From NCBI GenBank assembly GCA_934047225.1, contig OW203988.1:10450229-10514228 (forward strand): a stretch of 64,000 nucleotides of DNA, read 5' to 3'. Positions within the stretch are counted from its first letter, which is position 1. Each line of letters begins with the position of its first letter. Below are positions 46,318-59,260 of the stretch, piece after piece. Source of the stretch: Ypsolopha sequella. Its lineage: Eukaryota; Arthropoda; Insecta; Lepidoptera; Ypsolophidae. The position numbers and the translations under genes were made by a program. The notes beneath the pieces were generated by a model. It made no database searches, was not told the DNA's origin, and saw only the letters and a program-made list of their open reading frames with translations.

Positions 46318-46369
46318 AGAGTCCACTAACAGAAAGATATCAGTCGTCAAAGTACCTGTCTCAAGCGAA

Positions 46370-48822
46370 ATGTACTCAAAAGTAAGGCTTGAACATTTCG
46401 CACGTAAATAATACTAAAGGACTTACGTCATAGCCCACTGCAGTTTATAACCTATTTCAAAGCCGGTGACAGCATCCTTTATAGCGGGTGTAAATAAAGT
46501 ATTATCTTTAAATTAAACAGTATACTCTAGCAATCATACTGAATAATTTTCCCAATGAACCATACCCGCTCAAATTAAAATAAAGTTCACTTGCAAATAA
46601 AACATTTACACTCTCTCAGACAAGTGAAAGAGTACGTTCTCAAAGTTAGTATTAAGAGGAGATTTGCTTGTATTTTCTTCACTTTGTTGATTTGCAAAAA
46701 AAACAGTGTACTCAGTAGATTATATGGTTTTAATTGAAGACACCTTTCCACTTACACCCGTCATATTAGTACTGCATTTCTTTTATAGGACAACTATTTA
46801 ATAACCTGGAATACACAAGTTTTTGATATTGTTGACAATTCAGTTCTATTTTTCCAATTTATATGGAAGTCCAGACTAACTCTTTTTACTCCCTGTAGAT
46901 CGTAGCCACGTGTGCCGTCCTGGCCGTCTGTCAAGCGGGTCTGATCCATCACGCGCCAGCGGTCTCCTCACAGAACATCATCAGACACGACCAGGTCCAC
47001 CATGAGGCTCCAGTGCACTACGCGGCAGTGCACTCTGCTCCGGTGCACACAGTCCACGCACAGCACGCGATCCACGTGGCTCCTGTAGCCCACGCCGCAC
47101 CAGCTCATCATGAGGAAGCCCATTACGTTGATGAATACGTGAGTTACTTTTTGGATTCCATTCAAGAAAATTACAAGAGACCAAAATTATACTCAAAACA
47201 CCCAACATGGCTAACAACTAACAAAAAGTAGGTTATAATTTCATATATTCACGCCTGCCTCCCTCTTGGCTTATTTCATATTCATAATCGAAGCGTCATT
47301 TAGATTATTTTGTTAATAATTAAGAAATTAGGGGACTACATTTTATAACTTCACGTATAACTAAAAAAATTGCTCTCCTTGCAAATTTTCCGAACCTTGT
47401 TAAAAAGAAAAAATTTTAAAACATTTCGTTACGACGTATATGCCCAAGAGGGTATCAGAGATGTTTCCAAACGTGGACAGTCAGTTGACACCCGTTCACC
47501 CTTTTTCTGAATGTCTCGAAGTGATAGTGTGTGAGAATTATCACTGTATTCGGACACAAATACACGCTTTTTAAGGCATAAAGGTTCAGGTTACATTGCT
47601 TTTTTTAAACTTTTCAGCTAATGTTTACAAATATTATGTGCATATTCGGAAAATTCATTAGTGCACACACTACTGGACAAGATTTAAACCTCGTCTCAAG
47701 CTTAAACGGTGGGCGTTCTATTAACTGAGCTATACCGCGTCTTCATTATTATTCACATGAAAGTACCATTTAGAGAACAACCACTCACCGATCTGCAATG
47801 CAGCAAAAAGCAACGTATTTTAATCTACTAATAAAATTCCAGGCACACCCCAAATACGGCTACTCTTACTCCGTGGAGGACCCTCACACCGGAGACCACA
47901 AGTCCCAGCACGAGACCAGAGATGGGGACGTCGTGAAGGGAGAGTATTCCCTGCTGCAACCTGATGGCTCCTTCCGCAAGGTCACCTACACCGCTGACCA
48001 CCACAACGGGTATGTCCAAGTCTACGTTTTAACTAAAATGCCTAAACCTAATTTTCATATCAAAAAACCAGGTACAAAATTCTCGGAAAGTAAATACTTT
48101 TAAAATTATTAAATCTTTTTCACTTGCAAGATTTTACTCTACCTGGATGTTGAACCCGGCCATAAATATTGACCAAAGACAATCGTAATTCATATCTGAG
48201 ATAATACCAGGAGTCTAAACCTTGTCTGTGCTGCCTTAGATATTCTAGTCAAGTTATATAATTTCTATCGAAAGGGCTGCGTGTCTTAAGAAATACTATT
48301 ACGAATTCTATGTTAATCCACGCAAAGGGCCGCTTTATGTAATCCCTTTACGAATTCTCTTACCAAATTATAAATTTCAAGATAAATCCGAATAGCCTTC
48401 GCCTAAAATAAAGGTAGCTCGTTTTTTTATTACACAAAATATCCGCCGAGATAATAATAACCAGGGGGCTAGGAATAACAGGAGGGGTATTCCAAAGGAA
48501 TAGTCGAAGAGATATTTCTAAAAGTCGAGCTAATAATGTATGAAGTTCAACAGATAAAACAGTTTTTTACGGCCGGGAAGGCTAATTCAATTATTTAAGA
48601 ATTAGGGTCCAGAAAATATTTTAAAGATCTGACATTGCGAAATGGTTTAGTAGCGTTTTTACGGTAACTTAACACATTTGCTGGGTTTCTTGTGCAATTC
48701 TTTTGTTGACTTAATATCTGCTTTGTTGTTGTTGTTATAAGTTAATTAAGTATGTATTGTGTTTACTTCACAGTTTCAACGCCGTGGTTCACAACAGCCC
48801 CCCAGTCATCCATCATCATTAA
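46370..48822 (+). CDS. RR-2 cuticle protein, His-rich, 4 exons, 155 aa
   Basis: Exons are 46370-46381 (MYSK), 46899-47138, 47843-48009 and 48774-48822, joined at AAA/gtaagg, TAC/gtgagt and GG/gtatgt with acceptors tgtag, ccag and cacag. Signal peptide [18 protein letters not shown]. The N-terminal half is His/Val/Ala-rich and shares [10 protein letters not shown] with the four-copy subfamily, but has no VYHxAPAP array. RR-2 domain: [20 protein letters not shown], then [19 protein letters not shown], then [18 protein letters not shown]; it ends VIHHH. The domain is split by a phase-2 intron at N-G/F, as in the gene at 31096 and unlike the four copies. Family role: chitin-binding structural cuticle protein. 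The complete promoter and poly(A) signal suggest a working gene. Confidence 0.93.
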
Positions 48823-49143
48823 GTAGATGTGACACAACTGTGATATTAGACATAATCATGTGTGGTCGAGTCGTTTCTTGTGATACTCATTTTGCAACCT
48901 TATTTATAGATGCGTAATGTTCATTTTCTGTTATCATTGTTATTACCGTAAGCTTCTTTCAACACCTATATTTCACTACCAGCTTCTAAAATTATAAATA
49001 CTCTATGAAGCTGTCTATCATTTGTACCTGATGTAGATTTTTTCTTTTACATTTGTAAATAGCGTTTCCTTTTTCTTTTCTTTTACATTAATTATGTTTT
49101 ACATTTATAATTAGATTTATGTAATGCTTGTACTATGTATTAC

Positions 49144-49149
49144 AATAAA
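49144..49149 (+). terminator. Poly(A) signal of the gene ending at 48822
   Basis: AATAAA about 320 bases after the stop codon, followed by a T/GT-rich stretch. Confidence 0.55.
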
Positions 49150-49989
49150 CATTTCACAATGTAAAGTTTATTTTGTTATTTTTAATGCCTGTGACGACGC
49201 AATGCAATTTTAGACAAGTCGTTATGTGTGATCTGGAGATAAGAATTTGAATACATTGCACAATCTCACAGCATTGAGTGGTCTCGCAAAATGGCATGCT
49301 GGAACAAAACCTTGCAATGTGGATGCATAGAGTCCTAACACGTGTTAATTGCAATTGCACAAGTTTAGCAGACCGTGAGAACGATCCGTTATGGACCCTA
49401 GTTTGATCCCAGATTGCATACACAACCTATTAGAACATTAACATACAATGTCCGAGCCGAAATATGGAGTGAAAGCCTTTTAAGTCAACCCATTGCAGGC
49501 TCTTTGTTCTAGAATGCAAGTAAAAAATGTACTTATATTTATTTATGTCTTCCTGAGTAACGAATCAGCGTTACGCGCTAGTTGCTATGGGAGTGACTGA
49601 TTATGAAGGGGTTTTATACCGCGTAACTTTACGTTGATAGTTCTTTAAGCAACAGTGAAATTACAAGATTCAATATCGTACTTACCCAGCAGCAATTAAG
49701 ATGGTTCAGATAACTTCCTGCCTAAACTTGGTTAAGTAAACTTATTTGCGTCTGTGTCACGAACATAAATTGTTGTGCAAATGGATGCAGTTATTACCCT
49801 TGTTCACTAACTACCTATATATTTACCATATCAAAATATATTTACGTCTTTTACAGATCCTTGGAATCTATTATCAATAGCACTTTGCAACTTAAACCAA
49901 TTTGCATACCTTACAATTAAATAACTACCGCAAAATATATAAATTAATAAAAACTGTTTATACTGTTAATTATTGGCACTTGGTAGAAC

Positions 49990-50257
49990 TTGGAGTAAAA
50001 TTATTTATTCTAAATTTATTTAGAACTTCATGACCGGTTTCTCCTTTGTGGCATTATCAAAGGAATTATTATAAGATCTTAATTACACAATAAATGTCTT
50101 CCATCACTCAGTGCGATCAATCAGTTTTGTCCTGATTCTAAAGTTGATCGCACTGACTAATGGAATCTATTTATTGTGTAATCAAGATCTTATAATAATT
50201 AGTTTGATAATGTCATAAAGGAGAAACTGGTCAGGAAGATCTAAATAAATTTGTAGG
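49990..50257. mobile_element. Foldback element, about 110-bp arms
   Basis: The left arm (TGACCGGTTTCTCCTTTGTG, then AATTATTATAAGATCTTAAT, then CAGTGCGATCAA) is repeated in reverse complement up to 50257. The short centre is about 25 bases. A phrase similar to its end (GACCGGTTTC) occurs at 23762. Confidence 0.75.
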
Positions 50258-50854
50258 ATAGTACAAGTGATTTTCTGTTCATAATAAAAACTACTTGTAA
50301 AGCGCCGTAGTTTTCAACTAAATAAATACCACCACCGATCGTTTGTTGTTTTTCAATGCATGTGCTCATAAAGGCCCACTTTTTATGCATCAAAACCGAA
50401 CAGAAAGTCGATTATTTTGCCCTAGGGCTTTATTATTATAATTTTTTTTAATTTACTTACAATGGTTGGCTAACCTGCAACCTTTCTTGTGTACCATAAA
50501 TGTCATACCTTTTTTACCACTGTTTAACGGCTTTGGATACAGTCCTTTTGAGCCAATTACAATTTAAAGTTCACAAAATTATATTTGTTTTATTTCCTCA
50601 CACTATGCATTGAAAAACGTAGTATGATGCACGGGCGTAAGAGCAATAAATTACTCGGTTACGTTTAAAACACTCGCTACGCTCGTGTTTTAAATCGTCC
50701 TCGTGATTTATTCCTTTGCGCCCTTGTAGCATAAACTACTATTGTGGTATAGTACAAGTGATTTTCTGTTCATAATAAAAACTACTTGTAAAGCGCCGTA
50801 GTTTGAAATATTTTCAACTAAATAAATACCACCACCGATCGTTTGTTGTTTTAA
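50258..50854. repeat. About 95-bp direct repeats flanking repeat A
   Basis: ATAGTACAAGTGATTTTCTG through CGATCGTTTGTTGTT occurs at 50258-50350 and again at 50749-50850. The second copy has about 9 extra bases (GAAATATTT). Repeat A copy 3 lies exactly between them. Confidence 0.85.
50351..50730 (-). repeat. Dispersed repeat A, copy 3
   Basis: Reverse-complement copy of 4637-5010 with the same landmarks. Confidence 0.8.
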
Positions 50855-50862
50855 TACTCACT

Positions 50863-51003
50863 TATAGTCCATAAAATATAGCTTGAGCCCTGTGACGGCT
50901 GTCAGCGCTATAAGTATTTGAGTATGAGAAAGAGAGTTAGAAATACAAATTGTATAGCGCTGTCCTGCTGTCATAGGGCTCAAGCTATATTTTACAAACT
51001 ATA
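50863..51003. mobile_element. MITE, 141 bp, 50-bp TIRs
   Basis: The arms begin TATAGT(C/-), contain AAATATAGCTTGAGCCC and end GCGCTATA. They make up most of the element, and the ends fall in TA-rich sites. Confidence 0.8.
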
Positions 51004-51479
51004 GTACAGCCGACACCTACTATCGAGTACATTGGAACAGCTTGCCACATTGATTTGCGCAGTATTCCACCTTCGGCTATATTTGACTGACAACCACTAT
51101 ACTATGAACCAGTGAAGGGTCCAATGATCGAAAATCGGCACATTTACCTCTCAAATCGTATGATCAATGAGAAAATTACGCATTTGCCACGGCCAGCTCG
51201 GGATGGTAAAGATGTGCTCATTGCGAAACTCGCTGTCAAAATTCAAGATGCATTACGTTTCCACTATCAGGGCAATGAATATTTTAATAATAATTTCATG
51301 TTTAAGGGTCGATTCTCCGCATTTGTAACAAAAAATAAATAAATAATTATAACGGCTAAAAAAAAAAACATTTAGCTAAGAGCAATGTCTAAGTTCATTA
51401 TTTGCATAAACGTATTTTAATGGTATTAAGGTAGACAATATTATTAAAATTCGCGTGGGCTGACATACTAAATTATTAT

Positions 51480-51628
51480 GACATACGGCTTAAACACTCA
51501 CGGGTGATTGTTGTTGACTATATGCCAACCGTTTCATAGATACAATTTCGGAATTATCAAGGTGTCCTAAGAACGACACTCGCCTTGATAATGCCAAAAT
51601 TGTATCGGTGAGTGTTCAAGCCGTATGT
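51480..51628. mobile_element. Foldback MITE, 149 bp
   Basis: The ends ACATACGGCTTAAACACTCA and its near complement, together with GATACAATTT and ATTATCAAGG in the arms, form one long hairpin. Confidence 0.8.
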
Positions 51629-51802
51629 AATAATAATTTAGTATTAAGGTAGCTTCAAAATAATTGTATTTTCCATTAGCGTGATAATAGATTATTTTAA
51701 TTTCATTATTAAATTCGTTATTGTAATTTCATTAAAAATTTTGTTATGCATATAACAAACTATTGGATTTATTGAAAAAGGCGTTACTTTGCGGAAGTCC
51801 AT

Positions 51803-52142
51803 CATGAATTTGTGGGTATATTAATAATTTGCACTATTCCGCTAAACACTCTTACCATGCTATTCAAAATGCAGACTCAAACACCGCCCGCCCTCGACAG
51901 CAGAACAAAGAGCGGTCGGGCGGACTACAGATCCTGAGGATGCCTCGTTTAGAGGTGAAACACGTGTCGATAAGTTTTCTTGCTTGTTATTTAAGATTGC
52001 TTTATTTTGTGCTCGTACTGCTTGCTTTGCTTGTGCATGTTTTATGCGGTAGGGCGGGCGGTGCTTGAGTTTGCATTTTGAATAGCATGGTAAGAGTATT
52101 TAGCGGAATATTGCAAATTATTAATAGGTATATCCGCAAATA
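51803..52142. repeat. Palindrome nested inside a palindrome
   Basis: The outer arms (51803-51847 and 52099-52142, with TTTGCACTATTCCGCTAAA) match the central hairpin of the pogo-like element at 34672-34772. The inner arms (51849-51893 and 52051-52096, CTCTTACCATGCTATTCAAA through CACCGCCCGCCCT) are a different inverted repeat inserted into the loop of the first. Confidence 0.85.
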
Positions 52143-52429
52143 CAAACTATTGGTATAATTTTAGCTAAAAGTTGTATTTTGGCATTTTGGCCGTTATAAT
52201 TTACAAATGCGGAGAATTGACCCTTGAACTTTTCTTTAACGAGGCGAAACCTTTACCTTTGGATTTCGAAAATCAGTTCTTGTTGATATCATAAAGCAGT
52301 GAATCTTGCTCTGACAGAGTGTAAATGCTTATGAATACATAAATAACAATGAATTGCTACAGAATTTATTACGTGCATGTCCACAATACATTATGGTCCG
52401 AAAATCCCGACACTGTGAACTCATTTATT

Positions 52430-52660
52430 CAGTACTAGCCTTTCGCCCGCGGCTCTGCCCAAGTTTATTCAATGTTTGTCCCTTTTTCAGTTTGGCGGTC
52501 ATTTTATCAACACCCGTTACAGCCTTTATTTTGACTAGGATCATTACGATGATAATAAAAAAAGATGCATCCAAATCCGTTGAGTGGTTCTCGAGTTATA
52601 ACGGAACATACATACAGACAGACAGAAAAAAAAAATTAAATTGTAATTTTGGCTTCAGTA
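52430..52660 (+). repeat. Common insect dispersed repeat
   Basis: CTAGCCTTTCGCCCGCGGCT, then AAATCCGTTGAGTGGTTCTC and ACATACATACAGACAGACAG, is a phrase order widespread in insect (notably lepidopteran) genomes. It belongs to a mobile repeat of uncertain class. Confidence 0.6.
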
Positions 52661-52784
52661 AAATAACTTGATAAAATTTCATTAAAATTTTCGCAATACG
52701 AAACAGCACGACTTTTTTTATTAGGTACTTGAGGTTTAGCTTAATAATTTGATTTACAGTTGATGGTCGCTTGATTCTTCTAGC

Positions 52785-52993
52785 CTTAATTCTTAAATTC
52801 TAGTTATAAGTCTAAACGCACAAGACATACACCTCTTCTTTACGCTAGTTTAAAGTTAAACCGAACCAAGTTCGCCGAAAATTGTGTAACAGAACGGGTA
52901 CCCACAACCTTCAATAAAAAGTTTGACGAAATTGACCTATTTTACGTCTCAAAACAAACATTTAAAAAACAATCTGTACTGCTACATCGTTAA
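52785..52993 (+). pseudogene. LINE C-terminal fragment with 3' UTR
   Basis: A frame of about 70 codons reads KSKRTRHTPLLYASLKLN, then VPTTFNKKFDEIDLFYVSKQ and FKKQSVLLHR, then stop. It is the C-terminal end of a Jockey/CR1-like reverse transcriptase by pattern. An A/T-rich 3' UTR follows, ending near 53670 in TAAATAAAATAAAAAAATAA. Confidence 0.5.
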
Positions 52994-53689
52994 ATAAGTT
53001 TTACCCTTCTTGCTCCTCGCGTATACATACAAAGCATTATATTCTCTCACTCTTAGACACAAACTTACAATAATGAAAAATTTCTACACCTACACTACAT
53101 CCCTCTTTCACACGATACACCCTCATACTCACCCTGACACACAATATGTTAATGACACACTCTCAATTGAATCTTTAACTTAAATCTGGTTATGTTTAAT
53201 ATTTGTCCTTTTTTATACTATTTTTTTTTTATTAAATTAGTTTTCTGTGTACCTTTGATTTCTTGTTTGCATGCTTTTTAAAATTTAAGTTAGTATAAGA
53301 AGAATCCATTATTGGACTCTGTTCAGCTGATCTTTTCTGTTTTTTTTTTTTTGTTATGTGCTGTGGATTTCTGTGTGAATAATAAAATAAAATAGTAATC
53401 CATATAATCCAATAAATAATAATAGCAAAATTTGACACCAATATCTAGTTTAGCAAGTCAATACAGAGTCTTGCGTCTTTTTCTTAATTTAGTTTTTTGC
53501 AAATTGTTTCATGTTAGTTCCTAGTATAACATTATGTATATTTATTGTTAGCATAGTGAAATCCGTTATTGGCACTATTAGCTGATGTAATATTTAGTTA
53601 ATATTTTATGTATTTGCTGTGGATTTTTGTTCATAAATAAAATAAAAAAATAAATGAAAAAATAAAATCTGTCGATTATTAAGCGATTG

Positions 53690-56600
53690 AGGTAACAATG
53701 ACATTGAGATTAGTATCAATAATGTATCATGTTGCGTGACTCCACAATGCACTGTGTAGCTGATATCTCTCATTCGTCATGGTGTCGGATTCAAGGTCGT
53801 TACACCCATCTAAGATATAGTTCCACTAGTCGATTAACTAGCAAACACAGAGCCGCCGGAAATTTGGCAAGTCAATCAGTACAACAGCCTGTGTATGACG
53901 GCTTAATAAAGGGTTTACTTGGACGGATAAAAGAAATCATTGCACCTTGAATGGAACTCCTTTCACAGGCATGCTGAAATTGTTTCTTTAATACCTGCAA
54001 AGCTTAGGCCAGGGCTTCCCAAACATATTTTTACTGTGACGCCCTTGGGAGTTTGCCATTTTCTTGCGACGCCCCATTCCCCTTTTGCCCCCCCTCTCTG
54101 ACCAAAAAGTACCCAACCATGTGTAGCCTAATAACAAGTTATCGGAAAAACTCCAAATAAAATTCTTTGTCGTATTGAAGCTTAAGATTGGAGTCACAGG
54201 ACAATTGTATTAATTGTTCTTCTTCTGTCGAAAAGCCCGAAACGTCACGACGCATCTGGGATAATGCCGCGACGCCCCTGGGCGATTATCGTCACCAAAT
54301 TAGCAGCTCGATATTTGTCGGTACGAATATCGACGGAAACGACAATGAAATAACGTTTTACTTTAGTTTATTTTATTTTACACTATATAATTTTACTTGT
54401 CTCACTCAATAAAACTATCATAAGATTCTGAATATTGGAAGAGCGCTGCTGCCTGAAACACCGGTCTAGAGTACTCTAGCACCTAGTTCGGGCACAGACG
54501 TACTTACTGGCAACTTGTTTTATGTAACTTGTTTTTAAGTAATCATGTACAATCAAACACTGTAATATGATAATTTGATTTAAATAAACTATTATTATTA
54601 TTATTATATCAGCGCGCAATGCATAGTGGCTGTTACGACGCTCGATGCGTCCTTGATAGGTCGAAATAGGAGAAAATAATACTTTTGACATGGACGTGAT
54701 TGTTCGATTGAATGATTCTATGTTATGTTTATAGCTATCACGTTTATCTATTTATCAAAGCAAAAATGAGTTAAATCAGCTAAGCCGCTTAGAAGCAATA
54801 GGGAATCCAAACCAAAAAACACCAGTTGGTTGAAATTTTTTTTCATGTAGAAGTTTTGGTGGTATGAAAAAGAAAAATATTGCATATGTTGTCTTAGAGT
54901 TGATAATTCAAAATATATTTTTTCATTGTCTTTAGTTTGGCCATAAACGAGAAGTAGTCTTTAGAAAGTACCCATTTGGCAACACTAAGCCCCTTAAGAG
55001 CCCACCGAGCGTTTGCTTTTGTCTCTATCTTTTTCTTTGTGTGTAAAGAGTAAAGAAAATAACCAAACTTTAGCAATTTTTCCATGTTTTACGTTGTATT
55101 TTCATCATAATGTTCTTAAATAAAAAAATATCGTGTATAAACGATATAAATAAATTATCTATGAACTTTGTTTTAGTAAATGAATCATTATATCAAATTA
55201 CCTATTTAAATAAAAAAGTAGAGAAAAAGAGGAAAAAATTACTCGAAAAGAGGTAACTTTGCGAATTTATTCTATCCAGCCAACTTTATCAAATCGTGGT
55301 TCCATCGTGTATACACTTATACAGTCTAGTATATATACCCAATAATACAAATATATTTTCCTAGACTTTAATTTAATTGTTTACTACTTCAGACAAGGAT
55401 TATAAAAACGTGTTTGTGTGTGTAAAAAGCTCGGTGCGCTCTTAATATATCGCAATATTAACGCTAGCGTTGGTTCTTGTAATAATAAAATTCCAAATAA
55501 TACTTCAAGTTACTCGAATGAATTATGTATATTGATAACAAATTTGACTGAAGCAATAAATTTCAATAAACAATGATGAGTGCTTATTTACGATTGCGCA
55601 ATGCAAGGATACGTTTGCGTAAATAATACATTTAATAAATTTATAGTCTGCATTAAGAAGAATCATTAAAAAGACAGATTCGTCGTTGTCGGCGCATGCG
55701 CGTGACCTTCAGAAACGCGAGCACATATTAACCTACATACTCCATAAAGTGGACTTGAGCTCGCGATCGAGGGAAGTATGCATCACACTCACTGCGCATA
55801 CGCGGCTTTTCTACGGTTACACTGGGCAGTGATCACACCGCTAATAACAGACACAGAAGCTTTACTATAACAATTTCTGTTTGTTGACAGAATAATCTGT
55901 CACTGATTAAAACAATTTACAATTGGTTGTAAATGTGTCGTGAATTTGCGTCAATACTTTGTAAATATGCTTAGATAAGTATATTTCAGTGTGATTTATT
56001 ATATTGTATTTTTTTGTATGTAATTTTTTTAAATAACAGCAAATTTTCTTACTTTCTATATCATGGTTTACCATCTTGTACCTTTGTATCGCATGAGGGT
56101 ATCAAATAAGACGAAACTAGTCGCGATTTTTTCCAAAATATCCTGGTTTTCGGAATGGGCGTTAGTGTGCCATTAGTTCTTAACCATTTATAAAATAATT
56201 ATATGCCACATCACCCTAAAACCACGCGGTAGATCAATTTATTTAAATATTTACGCAAATTATAAGATTTTACCTTTTTTTGTAGCCAAAACCTGAAAAT
56301 ACTTTAAGGCCCAGTATAACCCCTGACTTATAAAATTGCATAATAGTTTACCAGAGCAATGTGCGGCTCGCACAGAGCTACTTTCTTGCCGATCGACTTC
56401 GGCGCTGTCCACACTGTGCTCAAATAATTTTAGAAGAACAACGTAATAATAATAATTATAGTAAAATTCTTTATTGCACAGGGTAAAATCTTCGTACAAA
56501 GGCGAGCTTAATACTAATTAGTATTTTCCATAGATCCCTTGCTACCAAGATGTTCAGTGAATTAAGGCATTTTTGTTCATATTCCTTTATTGCAAAGATG

Positions 56601-57200
56601 ACGCAAATATTAATAAAATGATAGACTTTGGATGAATTTGTTGCAATAAACAGGATACCCATAATTATTAAAAAACATAACTACCTACCTATGTTTTTCT
56701 AACGTTTATAAAGTAATTTTGATCAAGCCCGTCAATTAATTCATTTATTTGTTTAGGTACTGTAAATAAAAACTTTTATAACACTCTATTTCGTTCTATT
56801 TTTGACTTCTTATTGAGTTCCTCTTGAGTATCGTTTTCATGATTTAGTTAGTTTTTTTCTTTATAAAGCGATTTTGATAAAAACGTGTTTTAGAGCGCGC
56901 TATTTTAAACAATAATGAAACGGCATAAAGTTCACTTCTCTACTTGATACAAAATGAGGTGCTCAATCTTAGATTACGCATGCCCTAAATAAAGACTTCT
57001 TACCTTTTTTGGTGGCACAAGCTCTACATATTTTGGCATTGTATGACACTGGTAATTTGGCATAAAACTTAATCTCTCTTTTGACCTTCCGAAATGACAA
57101 TGAATCTTTAAAAAAAAGAAATTTAATTTAATAAGACTGCACTGTGAGTGGCAATAACTACAATAACTTTCTGTGTAATAATTAAGGGTCAAAACATAAA
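53690..57200. other. Intergenic, few features
   Basis: At 54010 a CAGGGCTTCCCAAAC start, with GACGCCC motifs following, resembles a hAT end, but no right end was found. A (TTA)n run lies at 54590-54606. Apart from these, no coding sequence or clear repeat is supported. Confidence 0.45.
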
Positions 57201-57279
57201 AACCCTTTGCTCGCTGTATGCCTGTGGCGCGGTTTGCCTAAGTCGCGTTATGCCTAAATGTCATTTCAAATTAGCGTTT

Positions 57280-57440
57280 GGTCTATATCTCCCATTGTCC
57301 ATTTCGCGATACGACTATTTCGCTATTGGTCTATATCTCACATTGTCCATTTCGCGAAACGACCATTTCGCTATTGGTCTATATCTCACATTGTCCATTT
57401 CGCGATACGACTATTTCGCTATTGGTCTATATCTCACATA
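57280..57440 (+). repeat. 48-bp subterminal tandem repeat of the MULE
   Basis: Units start with GGTCTATATCTC at 57280, 57328, 57376 and 57424, an exact 48-base period containing CATTGTCCATTTCGCGA. They lie just inside the left TIR, where Mutator transposase sites would be expected. Confidence 0.9.
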
Positions 57441-57499
57441 TCTCATATTATGCTTGGCAAGGCTGAAGGCCAAGCCGCGTCTCTGAACGACACTTTTTC

Positions 57500-57780
57500 T
57501 TGTTCCCATGGGAACTGATTTATGGAATAAAAAGTAGCTTATATCTTATTCTAGGTCTAGAATTCAGTAGATACGGCGTGAAGGAGTAACATTTCATCAT
57601 TTCTATAGGAAATTGACACCCCATTGCCATCCCATGGGAACTGATTTATGGGATAAAAAGTAGCCTATGTCCTATTCCAGGTCTATAACTACATTTGTGC
57701 AAAGTTTCAGCCTAATCGGTTCAGTAGTTACGGCGTGAAACTTTCGCATTTATATTATGTATATTAATTATATCTGGGGG
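57500..57780 (+). repeat. Lepidopteran-type dispersed repeat
   Basis: The phrase CCCATGGGAACTGATTTATG with TAGCCTATGTCCTATTCCAG, CAAAGTTTCAGCCTAATCGG and TTCAGTAGTTACGGCGTGA is present, the first part twice. It is an insertion inside the MULE. Confidence 0.65.
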
Positions 57781-58299
57781 CACGGCAGTGCCCCCGCAAA
57801 GTCTCGCAGAAAAAACGCGGAACGGCCGTACCATCCTTTTCTCGAAGCAACTCACGGCACTTTCAACCCCCCTGTATCTTCGTTGTGGGTGAAGCTAGAA
57901 GTCTGAAATTTCAGGAACCAAGAGTACTTACTGATCCTATTTCTGACCCCAAATCACAACTTTGTACCTATATTTGATTACGAAATATCTCAAGTCAAAG
58001 TTCCCTTATTTTGTCACTGACTGACTGACACATCATCAAAAGTCTAAAGGTGTTCTAGCAGGCCTACAAACTTGAAATTATGCATGCGGTTAGTGTTAAG
58101 TGTACATTGCAACAAAAAAATATAAAAATGTTATTTGCGGTTGGTAATTTAATATTTCCATACAAAGTCAACACAAAATGTATGTTTCCAGCTGCATCTA
58201 TAAATTTGTATGACACTAGATGACGTTGGTGGTATGCTGCTTTGCATTAAAGACGCCTAAAACGAAAAATTCTACGTTAAAGTTAAAGTGCGAAAACTA

Positions 58300-59260
58300 A
58301 AAAATAAAACCGGTAAAGTGCGAATCTGACTCGTGCATAAAGAGTTCCGTACCCCTACACAATACGGGTACGGAACCCTAAAAGTAAATAACAACAATAA
58401 AGATGCCATAGCAACATTAAGGCGACAAAAAACAAAGCGATAAAACGGTAGCGCCTGACAAACAATTCGGTACCTTTTTAGTACGGAACCCAAATTTTCA
58501 TTATTTTACTTTAAAGTATTTACTACAGACTGCCCAAAGTTTAAACTTTTACTTGTATGTTGTATTACCGTTCTAAAGATAGAGCCTTTGTTATAATAAT
58601 CTGTTGCTTGGGTAAGGCACCCTAAAAAGGGTGGTTTATAATGTTCCACACATTCACAATATTAGTCTATTTAAGAAGAAAATATCAACATTTCGTAATT
58701 AAGTCACTAAAAAAACGGTAGTTTGCGAATCCGACTCGCGCATAAAGGGTTCCGTACCCCTACACAATAAGGCCTAAAAGTAAATTGCAACAACATAGAT
58801 GCCATAGCACCATCAAGGCGACAAAAAACAAAGCGATAAAACGGTAGCACCTGACAAACAATTCGGTACCTTTTTAGGAAGCAACCCTAATTTTTATAAT
58901 TTTACTTTAAAGTAGTCTGCCTAAATTTTCAACTTGTATGTATAACCGTTCTAACGATAGAGCCTTTGTTATAATAATTTGTGCTTTGGGTAAGGAACCC
59001 TTAAACACATTTAGTCTATTTAAGAAGATAAATATCGACATTTCGTAATTAAGTCGCTATTAAACCGGCTAAGTGCAAGTCAGACTCGCTCACGAAGGGT
59101 TCCGTACTACCATCACAAAATATGGGTACGAAACCCCAAATCATTATGGTAAATACCAACAATAAAGATGACATAGCAACATCAAGGCGACAAAAAACAA
59201 GGCGCTAAAATGGTAGCGCCTGACAAACAAATCAGCACCTTTTGAATACGGAACTCTAAT
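58300..59260. repeat. Three tandem repeat-B-derived units
   Basis: Units start near 58307, 58715 and 59055, each with an AGTGCGAATC or similar, GGTTCCGTACCCC-like, ATAAAGATGCCATAGCA and GATAAAACGGTAGCGCCTGA block. Unit lengths differ (about 410 and 340 bases). Confidence 0.8.

Larger units (their letters stand above)
51305..52230. mobile_element. Inverted-repeat element containing nested palindromes
   Basis: TCTCCGCATTTGTAA and ATTATAACGGC at about 51313-51355 are matched in reverse complement at 52190-52225. Inside lie a foldback (51480-51628) and a two-layer palindrome (51803-52142). A 76-codon open frame just upstream (51112-51342) has no recognisable domain and overlaps the left arm. Confidence 0.5.

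Noticed and set aside
51112..51342. 76-codon frame as a possible gene
   Set aside because: No recognisable domain, no promoter or splice context, and its end overlaps the arm of an inverted-repeat element. It may be a transposon remnant, but I cannot support that.
57148..57518. Overlapping frames reading SISPIVHF and YISHCPFR repeats as a repetitive protein
   Set aside because: The 48-base subterminal tandem repeat of the MULE is a multiple of three and stop-free in several frames at once; this indicates a DNA repeat, not a protein.
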